A stretch of 64,000 nucleotides of DNA from Ailanthus altissimus (Eukaryota; Streptophyta; Magnoliopsida; Sapindales; Simaroubaceae): positions 5,709,001-5,773,000 of the forward strand of contig OX327683.1 of NCBI GenBank assembly GCA_946807835.1. Direction: 5' to 3'. Positions within the stretch are counted from its first letter, which is position 1, and each line of letters starts with the position of its first letter. Both the position numbers and the translations under genes were made by a program. The notes below the pieces were generated by a model that searched no databases, had not been told where the DNA came from, and worked only from the letters and a program-made list of their open reading frames with translations. Below, one piece after another: positions 49,475 through 62,796 of this stretch.

Positions 49475-50973
49475 ATGAAAGTTCAAAAAGTTATTCCAAT
49501 TCTCCCATACGCACACGATCTGGTAAGGCAGAAACAAGAAGTGACTGATATGCTTCTTTAGTTTTAATGTCTATTATTGATTGTTCGGTAGCACTTTATT
49601 CCCACTGGCTTGTAACTTTTATTACCTTATAACTGACTACCTAATTACTGAAGAATTTCAGTTGTCAAAATGGAACACTTATGAGATATAGTGTACTACT
49701 ATGAATATTTTTATCAATCATTTGTTCTTGCTGTTAACTGTCTGTCAAGTTCTACCTGATGTTAGCTTGCTGCCTCAATCAAGTGAGATAGACAGACAGG
49801 CTCTTAAATCTGCTGCTGGATAGTCACTTCAGGCAAAAATTTGTGGAATTGATGATCTTTTGTCTTACGAAATTCCAAGTTTTAATCTTGCTTTGGTGCT
49901 AGGTCATTTTTCAGTATTACTTTTCATGAATTGATAATCTTGCGTGTACATTAACATATTTTCAGGATTACATAGTTGCCTTCCTGAACTAGGCAGGACC
50001 ATTTTTAGTTCAGTTCACTAGATAAGATATGAACCTTTTAGATTTCCATTATGGACTCTACTGGGAAGCTTCCCACATTTTCTTAAGTTAAAGTTGTTAG
50101 TTCTCGACTATGATTGTCTTGGTAAATGAAAAGTTCATCTTGAGCCATTTTTTATTAGATTAAGCTTTTAGGTCAACCCGATGTTAACATATTATTAAGT
50201 CTAGTTTTATGTAAGGGATCCTATGTTCAATCTAAGGATGAATAAAATCAGTTTCAGTTTGATTTTAAATTAAACCGAACTCAAACCAATTTGTTTTTGA
50301 ATCAAACCGAACTCAAACCGAATCGATCAATTTCAAATAAATGAAACTAATCAAAAACTAACCTTCAAACTGAACCAATCCGACCAAAAACTGACTAATT
50401 CAATTTGATTCAATCAATTCAATTTTTTGTTACCCACCCGTAGTTCAAGCCTTATCCTTGATTGAATTAGTGCCTAGTAGGGAAAAGGAAGATTTTTAAT
50501 TAGATTTGAAGTCCTTTAGTTCAGTTTTATTCAGATAAGATGAAAAGAGGATCACATTTTCATCAATTTCAGTTCTGTGTACAATAAGCAAAGAGACTCG
50601 GACTAAACTAATAATTTCTTATATATTTTATTTTGCAACGGATTTTTGTATAATTATAGGACAAATAGTCTGAACAGACAGCATCTAACATACTTTTATT
50701 ACAGGGACTTCAAGTATTGTTATCACCTCTATTTATATGTTCTAGGTGCACAACCTAGTTACCTTGTCTTTTCGTTAAATATAGGGAGGAAAAAGAAACA
50801 CTAGTGACTGTAGACCGTGATCACTCTATGTAATAACTAACATTGCCACCGCTCTGCAATCGGAGAATTTTTCTTCCTTGCTTTTATCTTGCAAGTGATT
50901 TTGGTGTTGTTTGCATCGGCATGAAATGATCAAGATTACCAAGACCCTGATAAGAGTGCCTTTGTTACAATAC
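49475..50973. other. 3' flank of the phosphatase-like gene and intergenic space
   Basis: No gene recognised. 50,235-50,440 is a degenerate simple repeat (AAACCGAACTCAAACC-like words). The genes on either side point toward this region, the left one on the plus strand and the right one on the minus strand, so both 3' UTRs fall here. Confidence 0.5.
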
Positions 50974-53381
50974 TTAGCTACGGCCTCGCTTAGCAGCTTC
51001 TGCACTGCTTGTTGTCATAAAAGACTCGCCGCAACCACACTGCCCTTTTGAGTTGGGGTTGATGAAAACAAACTCAGATCTGAAATGATAGAATAATAAA
51101 CAAATAAATAACAATGAGATATAAAGCAGAGAATTGGAAAACCAAAAATCTCTAATTATTAGTCTCAGAATAAAGACCAAAACTTATGAGGGTTTCCTAG
51201 GATTATGACTACAAATAGATCAAATTGAATATAGGTACAGTTCATTGAAAGAAAGCTTAAAACCCAAAAAAGTTTATGGAAGAATCCAGGAATCTTTTAA
51301 AATATGGAACTATGTGAGGATTTGAGTAGAAGATGACGGAAAAAGATATATAGGTCTAGACTTTAGGCTTCTATAATCATTAATCTGGTGAAACTAAGAG
51401 ATTTACACCACCTGGATATACTACAATTTGTAATTAAAGCAATCAAACAGGTAAGGTATTCAATCAAGCTCAAATAAATAACAGCCGGTGCTGTTAGAAA
51501 TTTCCTTAATGCAGGATACAACATCTCGGAAAACTAATTTCAAAATCATGCAAACACCTCACATCAAATTAAGGTACTGCAATCGCTTCTTACTTCACAA
51601 AAAAATGCAAGTTAATTCTTATATGAATGAAGAAGAATATATATTGAGACAATGGTTATAGATGTTGTTTGTACCTGAGTTTGTCATCAACAAAATCCAT
51701 CTTGGTTCCTATAACATGCATCAGGGCCTTCGGATCAATCAGTATCTTAACACCTTTGTCCTCAATCAATTCATCAAACTTAGATTTCTCATCTGAATAT
51801 TGGCATAGGAAACATGTTACGACAAGTGACAAAAGCCACAGAAGAACAGCATTATAAAGTAGACAAAAACAACACAAGTTATCGAATGCCAAGTCAAATG
51901 ATGATAACTTGCAGCACAATTAGCAGTCTAAAAGGAACAACTTTGCAAGAAAACTCATGCGTGGAGCGAAAAGAGAATGCAGAACAGGATGATAATTTTC
52001 TGAAGTGCAGTTCAAGAAGGTATTTTGCACATGGCATCCAAAACTATAACTCTTACAAACATAATTGAATCACAGAGGCAAAAATTTTTAACCCCATTCC
52101 GTATTTTCAGTACTAACCATGCATCGGTATTATAATATAACAAGAGAAGGGAAGAAGCTTCTGAAACTAAACTGTTTTTTTATTATTTTATTTATTTATA
52201 AGCTTCTCAACTTAAAATTTATTATCCTATTTATTTATTTATTTTTGTAAAGAAACCAACCACTCTAATCAGTATGGCAAATGTGCTTGTAACTTCTAAT
52301 CGTTAACCAACTTTAATTCCTCAGTCAAGTTCTTCTCACATAAACTATGTTGACAAAATTGACGGGGAGCTAGCAATATCAAGATAATAACCACCACCTC
52401 CCAGCATCCCGTCCCCAACCCAAAAAAAGAAGAAAAGGCAAGTCAACCAGCCATTCCACAGCTGTGCATACATCCACTAAACCCACCTAAGCGCCAGTGC
52501 TCTTTAAGGATATTCTCACAGAAGCCATAACTCAGACAAAAGAGAACAATATACCTCGGAATGTATTAACTCAGAAACACATGTAACAACAGTCACCACC
52601 CACACCCAGTTATAAATATAAATAAACTTCCCATGCCCAGCACTTCATTTCAGAGCTCAAATTCTCCGTCCATGCTCTTCTAAATATACATTTAACCAAT
52701 TAAAGACTAGTTAAGCAGTTCCTCACTTTTAGCTTGTCATGTAAAATAATTATGTAATCTTCACTAAAGAGTAAAGAAACAAGAATCCCCCACAACCCCC
52801 CCAGAAAAAAACCTTTTTGTCAAGAAACAAAAATATTTTCTAAATTATTTCCCTAGACCCTTTAAATTTCATGACAACTATTGATCAAAATAAGCCAAAA
52901 ACCTACTTATCTTGGGCATTTTATTGTATGTTCTTATTCTAAATTCCAATAATCTTCAATATCTGACAGTATCACTCTAAAAATGATTTTGATTCACATC
53001 ATAATGCCGAGCCACTTTCATAAAATTATGAAACACATCAATATCGATAAATTATAAAGACGACAAATTTATTCCAGTACTAAAAATTCAAAAACTTTAA
53101 ACATATTCAAGATGAAGGGGAAAAAGAAATAACCGTTATTTCCATCAAGGAAAAACTTCAAAGACAATAAGAGATTCAGTTTCGGAACCTGCGTAATTGA
53201 GGGTGTAAGATAAGCCGTTGCAGCCGCGAGCCTTGACGCCGAGCCGGAGAAAAGGTCGCTGGCGCTGCTGTAATAGCTGACGTATTCTCTCCGCCGCCGC
53301 TTCCGTTAAGGCAAAGGCTTGCCTCCTGACTGCAGGTCTCACCTTCTCCGCTAGAACTTTCGAAGATGATGAAGCTGCCAT
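50974..53381 (-). CDS. IscA-like iron-sulfur cluster assembly protein, mitochondrial type (three exons)
   Basis: Exons (minus strand) 53,381-53,189, 51,792-51,675 and 51,079-50,974 join at GT..AG borders into 138 residues. The product is an A-type Fe-S carrier/assembly protein of the HesB/IscA family, expected in mitochondria, where it helps mature 4Fe-4S proteins. Domain: [19 protein letters not shown] near residue 23, [20 protein letters not shown] with Cys54, then [20 protein letters not shown], and QCGCGESF with Cys118 and Cys120. These are the three conserved metal-binding cysteines. The first 20 residues are short, basic and Ser/Ala-rich, as in the plant mitochondrial IscA-like 1 proteins. 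The ATG at 53,381 was chosen because upstream in-frame ATGs add an acidic stretch. All splice junctions preserve frame, so the gene looks intact. Confidence 0.92.
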
Positions 53382-53483
53382 TTTCTTTATTACAGTTCTT
53401 TCAAAATTTTCCATTTCTCTTATTCCCTTCAACAGAAGTGCAAACGCCAACTGGCACCGGACCGACGGAGACCGGTTCTGCCC

Positions 53484-53530
53484 GGCCCATTCATATCACC
53501 AGTCTGTGCTGAGACCAAACCAAGGCCCAT
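53484..53530 (-). promoter_or_regulatory. Two site II elements upstream of the IscA-like gene
   Basis: GGCCCAT occurs at 53,484-53,490 and 53,524-53,530 (ATGGGCC on the gene's strand), 100-150 bases above the start codon. TGGGCC/T site II boxes are known TCP-factor targets enriched in promoters of plant genes for mitochondrial proteins. Function here is inferred from position. Confidence 0.5.
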
Positions 53531-53539
53531 GGACCGGGT

Positions 53540-54308
53540 TTGGAGGCCTGATAATGAATGTTAATTAAATAAAATTATTAAACAAATCAAAAGCTAATGA
53601 TCCCTCCTCTTTTTTCTTTTTCTGAAAGAAATGATCCCTCTTAATTTCAATGGATTTTTTAAAAAAAATGAAAAAACCCTTAATTAATTCCTTTAATTTC
53701 ATTGAATTATTCACTTTTATATTTAAATTATAATAATAGAGAATCATATAATGAATCGTCTCACTTTTTAGTAGGTTATTTTTATTCGGTATATATTAAT
53801 GTATTTATCTTTTTTATTAAATATATTTTTAAAAATATTGATAAAAAATTTATCATAACTATAAAAGCTTAAAATGCATTTTATCTTCACAAAAATGAAG
53901 GTTCCGAGTTAAAATTTCACTTATTGAAATAAAAATAAAAATAAAAACCTCACTTAGATCAAGGTCTAATTATATTCCAATTTAAATGTTAATTACAGCA
54001 AAGAAGTTTATTGAAATTTCCATTCTTTTAGCCTCTCGTCATAAAGCTGGCTAAATGCACTAGATTTAGATGGAAAATCTTTTAGTACAAAATCATTAAC
54101 CACAGAAACATATATAATAAATAAACATATAAATAAAACAACAGTAATTTGTTTATTTTGTAAGTAGAATACTTATTTATAAACAAAACTAAAGACCAAA
54201 TAAGTAAAGCGGAGCTTTACATTTAAAAATATATAATATAATTTGACAAATCTTAACAAAACTTTTTATACGGCAGCTTAATGATAAAGAATTTATAAAA
54301 AATAATGT
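53540..54308. other. Gene-free AT-rich spacer
   Basis: Lies between the divergent IscA-like and ferredoxin promoters. No reading frame or RNA gene recognised. Confidence 0.5.
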
Positions 54309-54540
54309 TATATTTTTTAAATTTTATTTTAAAAAATGTATGAAATAATTATTAAATGTTATTAAAAGATAAAAATTTTAAAATAATATTTAAAAAAATA
54401 TTACGTTTTGAGAGTTGAATTTAAATTTTGAGTAACGTAATATTTTTTAAATATTATTTTAAAATTTTATTTTAAATTAATGTATCACATAATAATTAAA
54501 TAATATAATTTTTAAAATTATTATACGTATTTTATTATTC
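54309..54540. mobile_element. MITE-like foldback cluster
   Basis: The segment ending ATATTTAAAAAAATATTACGTT (54,391-54,412) is inverted as AACGTAATATTTTTTAAATAT from 54,434. The left half (54,309-54,412) is itself an imperfect hairpin. The AT-rich words match the foldback at 41,049-41,225, so they are probably one family. Confidence 0.45.
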
Positions 54541-54782
54541 AAAAATTAATTATAATAATTCAAATTTCTTCTCTTATAATTTTAAAAAAAATTAGTAATG
54601 CATAAGAGGAAAATGAAGGGGCCAAAATGTCATTTTACAGTGACAAAATGCCAGCAACACTTGCAGTTTCGCTGTCACAAATATTAAATTTTATATCAAA
54701 AAAACACAGCACGAAGTGAGTTAGGTCTGATCATACCGACTTTAGCTCACGAACTGCGGTTTCAGTTTCAGTTACAGTTTCA

Positions 54783-57331
<2,549 letters not shown>

Positions 57332-58768
57332 ATAATGTTCTGAGCTTAGCTTTTGCTGTGTATTGTCAGCGGAGGCGAAGCCTGCATTTGGACTAGAAGC
57401 ATAATATTATTTGCAAGTCGGGCAAATGCTGTCGATTTTATTCAGTTTGCATGGTTGCTTTAGATCTTCAGTTGTGATGAACTTTAGCATCATATGTGTT
57501 AAGTCTTTCATCATTTAAGATTTTATTGTATGGGTGAATGTTTGGTAAAGTCTTTTCATCTTAGTGTATTATGCCCTTGCAGTTGCATGAAATTTATGTT
57601 TACTTGAAGTTTGAAAACAATCAAAAACATTTGCCATAAATGATAAACCCTTGGCATGAATTTTCACTACATGGAATCCACATGAGAGATATATTTAAGG
57701 GATAAGGACAATTTTATCTCTCAAGTTTGGGTTAATATTTAATTTTATCTTATGAGTTTTAAAATGATTAATTTTGTTTTAAAAAGATTAATTTTGTTTC
57801 AATTCATTAATATGTTATCGTTTGTTTTGATAGAAAATTTATTTTATTATACAATAATATTTTTACCATGTTAACAAATTTTAATACTTTAATAAAAATA
57901 TATTAAATTGTAGTTGTTTTAATATTATAAATTTTATCTTAAAAACCAAAGATTATAAAATTCTAAAAAATTTTAAAAGACATAAAATTTTTTCACAAAA
58001 ATCACAAATTCATCATCAAATACCCAACATTTTGGTCATCATCACCTATCAAAATTATATCACTCTTCTTGTACATTCATCATCATCATCATTTATCAAA
58101 ATTAAATCTTATACCAGAGTGGATTGGTAGTCCATTTAGAAGCAAAGTGATCAGAATAAAATTTCCATTTCTAAGCTCAACTAGCATTTATGAAACAAAA
58201 ATAACTTGCAACCATAAGGTTTGAGGGGGAAATGAAAAAATGTTGTAAATGAAGAAACTAAAGTAATAAGAAGTAGCATATTTGGACGAGAGAAATAGGG
58301 TTTCATTCCTGTAATTATCGAATTTGACAAATCTCATTTTGATATGTGTTCGCAAAACATGGTGACACTTTTTCTTTGAAGCTATGTCTTTAATTTGCTA
58401 GTTCGTAGCAAGAGAAAGAAATTGAAAAAAGAAAATTGATGAAGAAAGAGAGAATAGTGTAATAAAGAAATCAAAGTACATATTTGGATGAGCAAATGTA
58501 AATGAGAAATTTTTTGAGTTGATCGTTATTTTAATATTAATTTTTATTTTAATTAAAGTTAAATATTTGAAATTATATTAACTAAATATATAATATGTTG
58601 ACTATTTTACTTTTATTATAATTTTAATAATTTTTATTATTATTTAAATTATTATTTTATTTTTTATAAATTATTGAAGAATATAAAATTTTAAATAATT
58701 TAAATTAATTATAAAAAATTGTAAATTTATAATAATAATTAAAAATAATAATAATAAAAATTAAAAAT
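57332..58768. other. Ferredoxin 3' flank and AT-rich spacer
   Basis: 57,332 to about 57,640 is probably 3' UTR, with a conserved composition. The remainder is AT-rich with a (CATCAT)n patch near 58,078 and no coding motif. Confidence 0.5.
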
Positions 58769-58868
58769 AACACAAAATGCTCGCTGGGCGCGCGCCCGGG
58801 CGTGCGCCTAGCGAGCATTTGATCGCTGGGTGCAGGCCCGGGTGCGCGCCCAGCGAGCATTTTGTGTT
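58769..58868. repeat. GC-rich near-perfect palindrome, 32 bp arms
   Basis: 58,769-58,800 and 58,837-58,868 are reverse complements with a single mismatch. The 36-base loop also folds on itself (TGCGCCTAGCGA against TCGCTGGGTGCA). Each half carries CCCGGG and GCGAGCAT. The surroundings are over 80% A+T for hundreds of bases on both sides. Confidence 0.9.
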
Positions 58869-59019
58869 TTTCTTAAAAAATAAATTTAAAAATAAAATAA
58901 ATAATTATATATTAAATATTCCATATATTGTTTTATTTATTTAAATATATAAAACCATCGTATTATTATTATTATTGTTATTTACCCCTAATATCATCTC
59001 TCGTTTTATTCGTTCTTAG

Positions 59020-59145
59020 CGTTCTCAAAACTCACAGATCGCTCACAAAACTCATATCTCTCGATCATAGCTAAAGTTCTGGCGTTCTCAAAACTCACAG
59101 ATCGCTCTCAAACTTATATCTCTCGATCATAGCTAAAGTTTAAAA
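59020..59145 (+). repeat. 63 bp tandem duplication upstream of the MULE gene
   Basis: GTTCTCAAAACTCACAGATC starts at 59,021 and again at 59,084. Both units end TATCTCTCGATCATAGCTAA. It probably lies in the 5' UTR of the transposase gene. Confidence 0.8.
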
Positions 59146-59364
59146 CAAGTAAGATTTTATTTATTTTAATTTAATTAATAGTATTATTTATATTTATTGA
59201 AATAAATGATTAAAGTGTTTAGATAAATATATCTGTTACAATTAAGCTGTGGTTTATGATTGAGTTATGGTGCGCGTATAATTGTTGCTGGTGGTGGATT
59301 GGTATGCGTCTGCGCGTGACTGCACATATAGTTGTTGTTGGCTACCGTTGTATACACACCAGTA

Positions 59365-59409
59365 ACAATCGGTGCTCATGTACAACCCGTTCTGATGAGC
59401 ACCGATTGT
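59365..59409. repeat. 15 bp perfect inverted repeat within a larger foldback
   Basis: ACAATCGGTGCTCAT (59,365-59,379) pairs with ATGAGCACCGATTGT (59,395-59,409) over a 15-base loop. Weaker pairing extends outward (TGGTGGTGG near 59,285 with CCACCACCA near 59,449), giving a possible hairpin of about 170 bases inside the likely first intron. Confidence 0.75.
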
Positions 59410-59585
59410 AATAAAGTGCTGCTGCGCATCACCACAATGTTATAACACCACCACCAAATAGCTTTCATTTCTGAAACTGCATATTATATTTTTTTTATAT
59501 TTAAAATATATTTATATATATAGTTATATATTTAATTATATTTTTTTAATTTAATTAATATAAAATTAAATTAAATTTTTTTCAG

Positions 59586-62075
59586 GTATGTCACAAATTT
59601 CAACCATTATATGTTTTGGGGGGGACATGGGAGAGCTGTAGCGATGGTTTTGAAAGATACATTGGATATTAAAATATGCATATGGTTGTTCCGAAAAATA
59701 TTAGATACAAAGCGTTGTTGAGAAGAATTTGTCATCTTTTAGGAGTTAATCAGATGCATTATAAAGTAACTTTGAAGTTTGAGGTTCCTTCAAGTACTAT
59801 AAAGTTGAGACCCATTCCACTTGAAAATGACGATGATGCAATATTGTGGTTGAGCTTACAGAATTTTATGGCTACACCGCTTTGTGTAACAGTAGATGCT
59901 TGATGACCTGAAAGTAATGCAGAAGCATCAATGGAGCAAAAAGAAGGCTATGCTAAGCAATTCTCATCGACAACTCTTGTGTATATTCCAAATTCTCCGG
60001 AGGATTATCATTATTCTCCTTCAATGCTCAACGAACAACAAGGCTACACATATGACCATGGTCAGATATATGGAGATGTTGGCGTTGATATTGGCTATGA
60101 TATTAGTGAAAATGATGATCATGGTTACGAGGTTGATGATGATTGTAGAAATGATTATGATGATGATTATGAAGAGAATGATGATGTAAATGATGATGGT
60201 GGTGATGATGAGGATGATGATGATGATGAGGGTTATGGTAGAGAAGAAAGGGTTAAGGTAGAAAATCTATTTCAATTTCAGCCTGAGATACCACCATTTG
60301 ACTTGAATGTATTAGAAAATATTTCTTGTAATGGGATTGGTGATGTATTTGTAGGAAAATTATATAACAGCAAAGATGAAATTCATGAAGCTATAAGTAT
60401 GGTTGCACTGAAAAAAAAAATGGAGCTTTAGAGTTTACAAATCCACCAAAGATCGTTTCGAGTTAAAATGCAATGATGACAGCTACAAGTGGAAGTTACG
60501 GGCAGTGTCGATAGAAGGGTGATATTTTTTGTTGTTAGGCGAGTAGATACAGGGCACACTTGTGTTTTGAGTCAATTAAGGGATGGTCACCGGCAAGCCA
60601 AGAGTCGAATTATTGCTAAAATAATAAAAAATAAGTTTACATCGGTCAATAGAAACTATAGGCCGAAAGATATTCAAGCAGATATACGTGAACAATTCGG
60701 TGTTCAAAGAACCTATACTAATGCTTGGCGCGCTAGGGAGTGTGCATTAAGATTGATAAGAGGTACTCTTGAGGATTCGTTTAGATTATTTCCTGCATAC
60801 AGCTATGTGTTGCAATAAAATAACCCAGGTACGGTTACTCGTTTGGAAATTGACGCGGATAATCACTTCAAGTATTTCTTTATGGCGTTAGGACCTTGCA
60901 TCAGAGGTTTTAATTCATTAATCCGACCGGTAGTTGCAGTGGACGAAACATTTTTGAAAGGTTCCTATCTTGGTATAATGTTTGTGGCCGTTTGTAAAGA
61001 TGAAAACAATCAGATTTATCCATTGGCTTGGAGAATTGCTGACTCAGAAAATGATACTTCTTGGGAGTGGTTTATGGTTAAACTGCGAGGAGTTATTACA
61101 GATCATCAAAATCTTGTTTTTATATCTGATCAACATGCCAGTATTGAGAGGGCTATACGGGGTGTGTTTCCTCATGCATATCATGGGTTCTGCATATATC
61201 ATTTGAAATGACATTTGATGACAAAATACAAGTTACCATCAGATAAGTCTAAAAAAAAGGTATACCTATCTATCTACTTCAGTGCTGCCAAGGCTTATCG
61301 TGTCCATAATTTTCAATACCAATTAAACAAGATGCGACAAATGAGACCTGACGTAACAAAGTATTTGGAAGAAGATGTTAGTACGGTGAGATAGGCACGA
61401 TCATCTGGTGCTTTCAGAAGGTATGACATTATGACTACTAATATCGCTGAGAGCATTAATGCAGTTGCAAAAGAAGCAAGAAAGCTTCCGGTGACTAATT
61501 TGGTGGAGTGGATGCGAGAGCTAACGCAATTGTGGTTTTACCATAGACGATTGGCATCATAAAATATGACCAATGTCTTGACGAACTGGGCACATCATAA
61601 AGTCATGAAACATAACGATAAGGTAAGTCGAATGACCATTTCTCCTGTTGATGATTTACGATTTATAGTTATGGATAATGGAGTAAACTGGATTGTAGAC
61701 ATTGGCGAAAGAACATGCAGCTGTCGAAAGTTTGATTATCGGTAACTGCCTTGTTCCCATGCACTCGCCGCATGCAGATACATCAGATTATCGCACGAGA
61801 GTCTTTGTTCAACTTATTACACGTTTGAGACTTTATTCTATGCCTATAGCGAGCCAATATTTCCGGTTGGTCAAGTGTCAGATTGGATAGTCCCAGAGTA
61901 TTTGAAAAATATGGACATTCAACCTCCAATAGCACGTCATCAGTCAAGTAGATGTCGAATGAATCGGATTCTATCTCAAGGAGAGGAACCATCAAAAAAT
62001 ATATGTAGTCATTGTAGACAACATGGACATAACCGACAAACGTGTCGAAACCCTGTACCTTTACAGAGTAGGTGA
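59586..62075 (+). pseudogene. MuDR-type (MULE) transposase, decayed
   Basis: It probably starts at ATG 59,586 just after a splice acceptor (TTTTTTCAG). The order is as in plant MULE transposases: an N-terminal domain (VPKNIRYKALLRRI, 59,680); an Asp-rich linker (60,105-60,230); the MuDR DNA-binding region (FRVYKSTKDRFELKC; HTCVLSQLRDGHRQAKSR, 60,560); the catalytic domain (VVAVDETFLKGSYLG, 60,930; FISDQHASIERA, 61,120; HGFCIYHLK); the SWIM zinc finger (CSCRKFDYR, LPCSHALAAC, 61,715-61,780); and a C-terminal zinc knuckle (CSHCRQHGHNRQTC, 62,005-62,046). Lesions include a stop and frameshift near 59,635-59,675, a frameshift at an A10 run (60,411-60,420) with compensation near 60,525, and stops at about 60,816, 61,209, 61,393 and 61,743. 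It is inactive. Confidence 0.88.
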
Positions 62076-62235
62076 TGTATATTCATTTATAAACATTTAC
62101 TTTATTGATATTTAATTATGTATAATATAAGGCTAATATTTAAATATTTTTTTATTTCAGACGGATCTGAAAAAATAAGAGAGAGTTATACCATGAGACT
62201 TAATTATGTATAAGAGTCGAGTTTCATCACTTCTG

Positions 62236-62456
62236 TAATTCACTTATTTTATAATACACTTATTTCATAATGCACTTATTTCGTAACGCTCTTAATTTGT
62301 AATGTACTTAATTTGTAATTCACTTAATTTGTAATTCACTTATTTTGTAATTCACTTATTTTGTAATGCACTTATTTTGTAACGCACTTGATTTGTAATT
62401 CATTTAATTTTGTAATTCACTTATTTTTTAATGCACTTATTTTTTAATGCACTTGT
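62236..62456 (+). repeat. 16-17 bp minisatellite, about 13 units
   Basis: Units GTAATTCACTTATTTT with variants (GTAATGCACTTATTTT, GTAACGCACTTGATTT) follow head to tail. The array lies between the converging transposase and protease genes of the MULE, in or just beyond the 3' UTR of the transposase. Confidence 0.85.
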
Positions 62457-62789
62457 ACTGTGTATTACATATTTATTTTATTTTAATGTACTTGTCTTTA
62501 GTATTAATGTTGATAATTTTCACAAAAATTTTGACAGAATCTCCTCTATAATATGGATAATCCCAAACCTGTCATATTAAATAAACACACTTCTATCAAA
62601 CTGCAAAATCACTTTCGCATACATACACTCAAATCAACGCCCACAAACAATTATACACCCAAATCAATGCATATTGATTAAATCACACTTCTATTAAACT
62701 GCAAAAACACTTCCGCATATATACTCCTAAAACAATTATGGTATATCAATTATACACACAAATAAATGCATGTAAATAAATTATAGTGC
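62457..62789. other. AT-rich spacer between the two MULE genes
   Basis: No gene recognised. AAATCAATGCATATTGATTAAATCAC-like words and ACTTCTATYAAACTGCAAAA occur twice (about 62,589 and 62,687), a loose duplication of roughly 100 bp. Confidence 0.4.
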
Positions 62790-62796
62790 TAAATAT

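Noticed and set aside
51669..52068. Plus-strand frames over the IscA-like exon 2 and intron 1
   Set aside because: They are complementary-strand shadows or intron sequence.
59896..60189. Met-rich 97-codon frame
   Set aside because: It is the shifted-frame reading of the GATGAT-rich linker of the transposase.
60105..60230. Asp/Glu-rich run as a separate acidic protein or coding microsatellite of interest
   Set aside because: Acidic linkers built from GATGAT repeats are common between N-terminal and DNA-binding parts of this transposase family.
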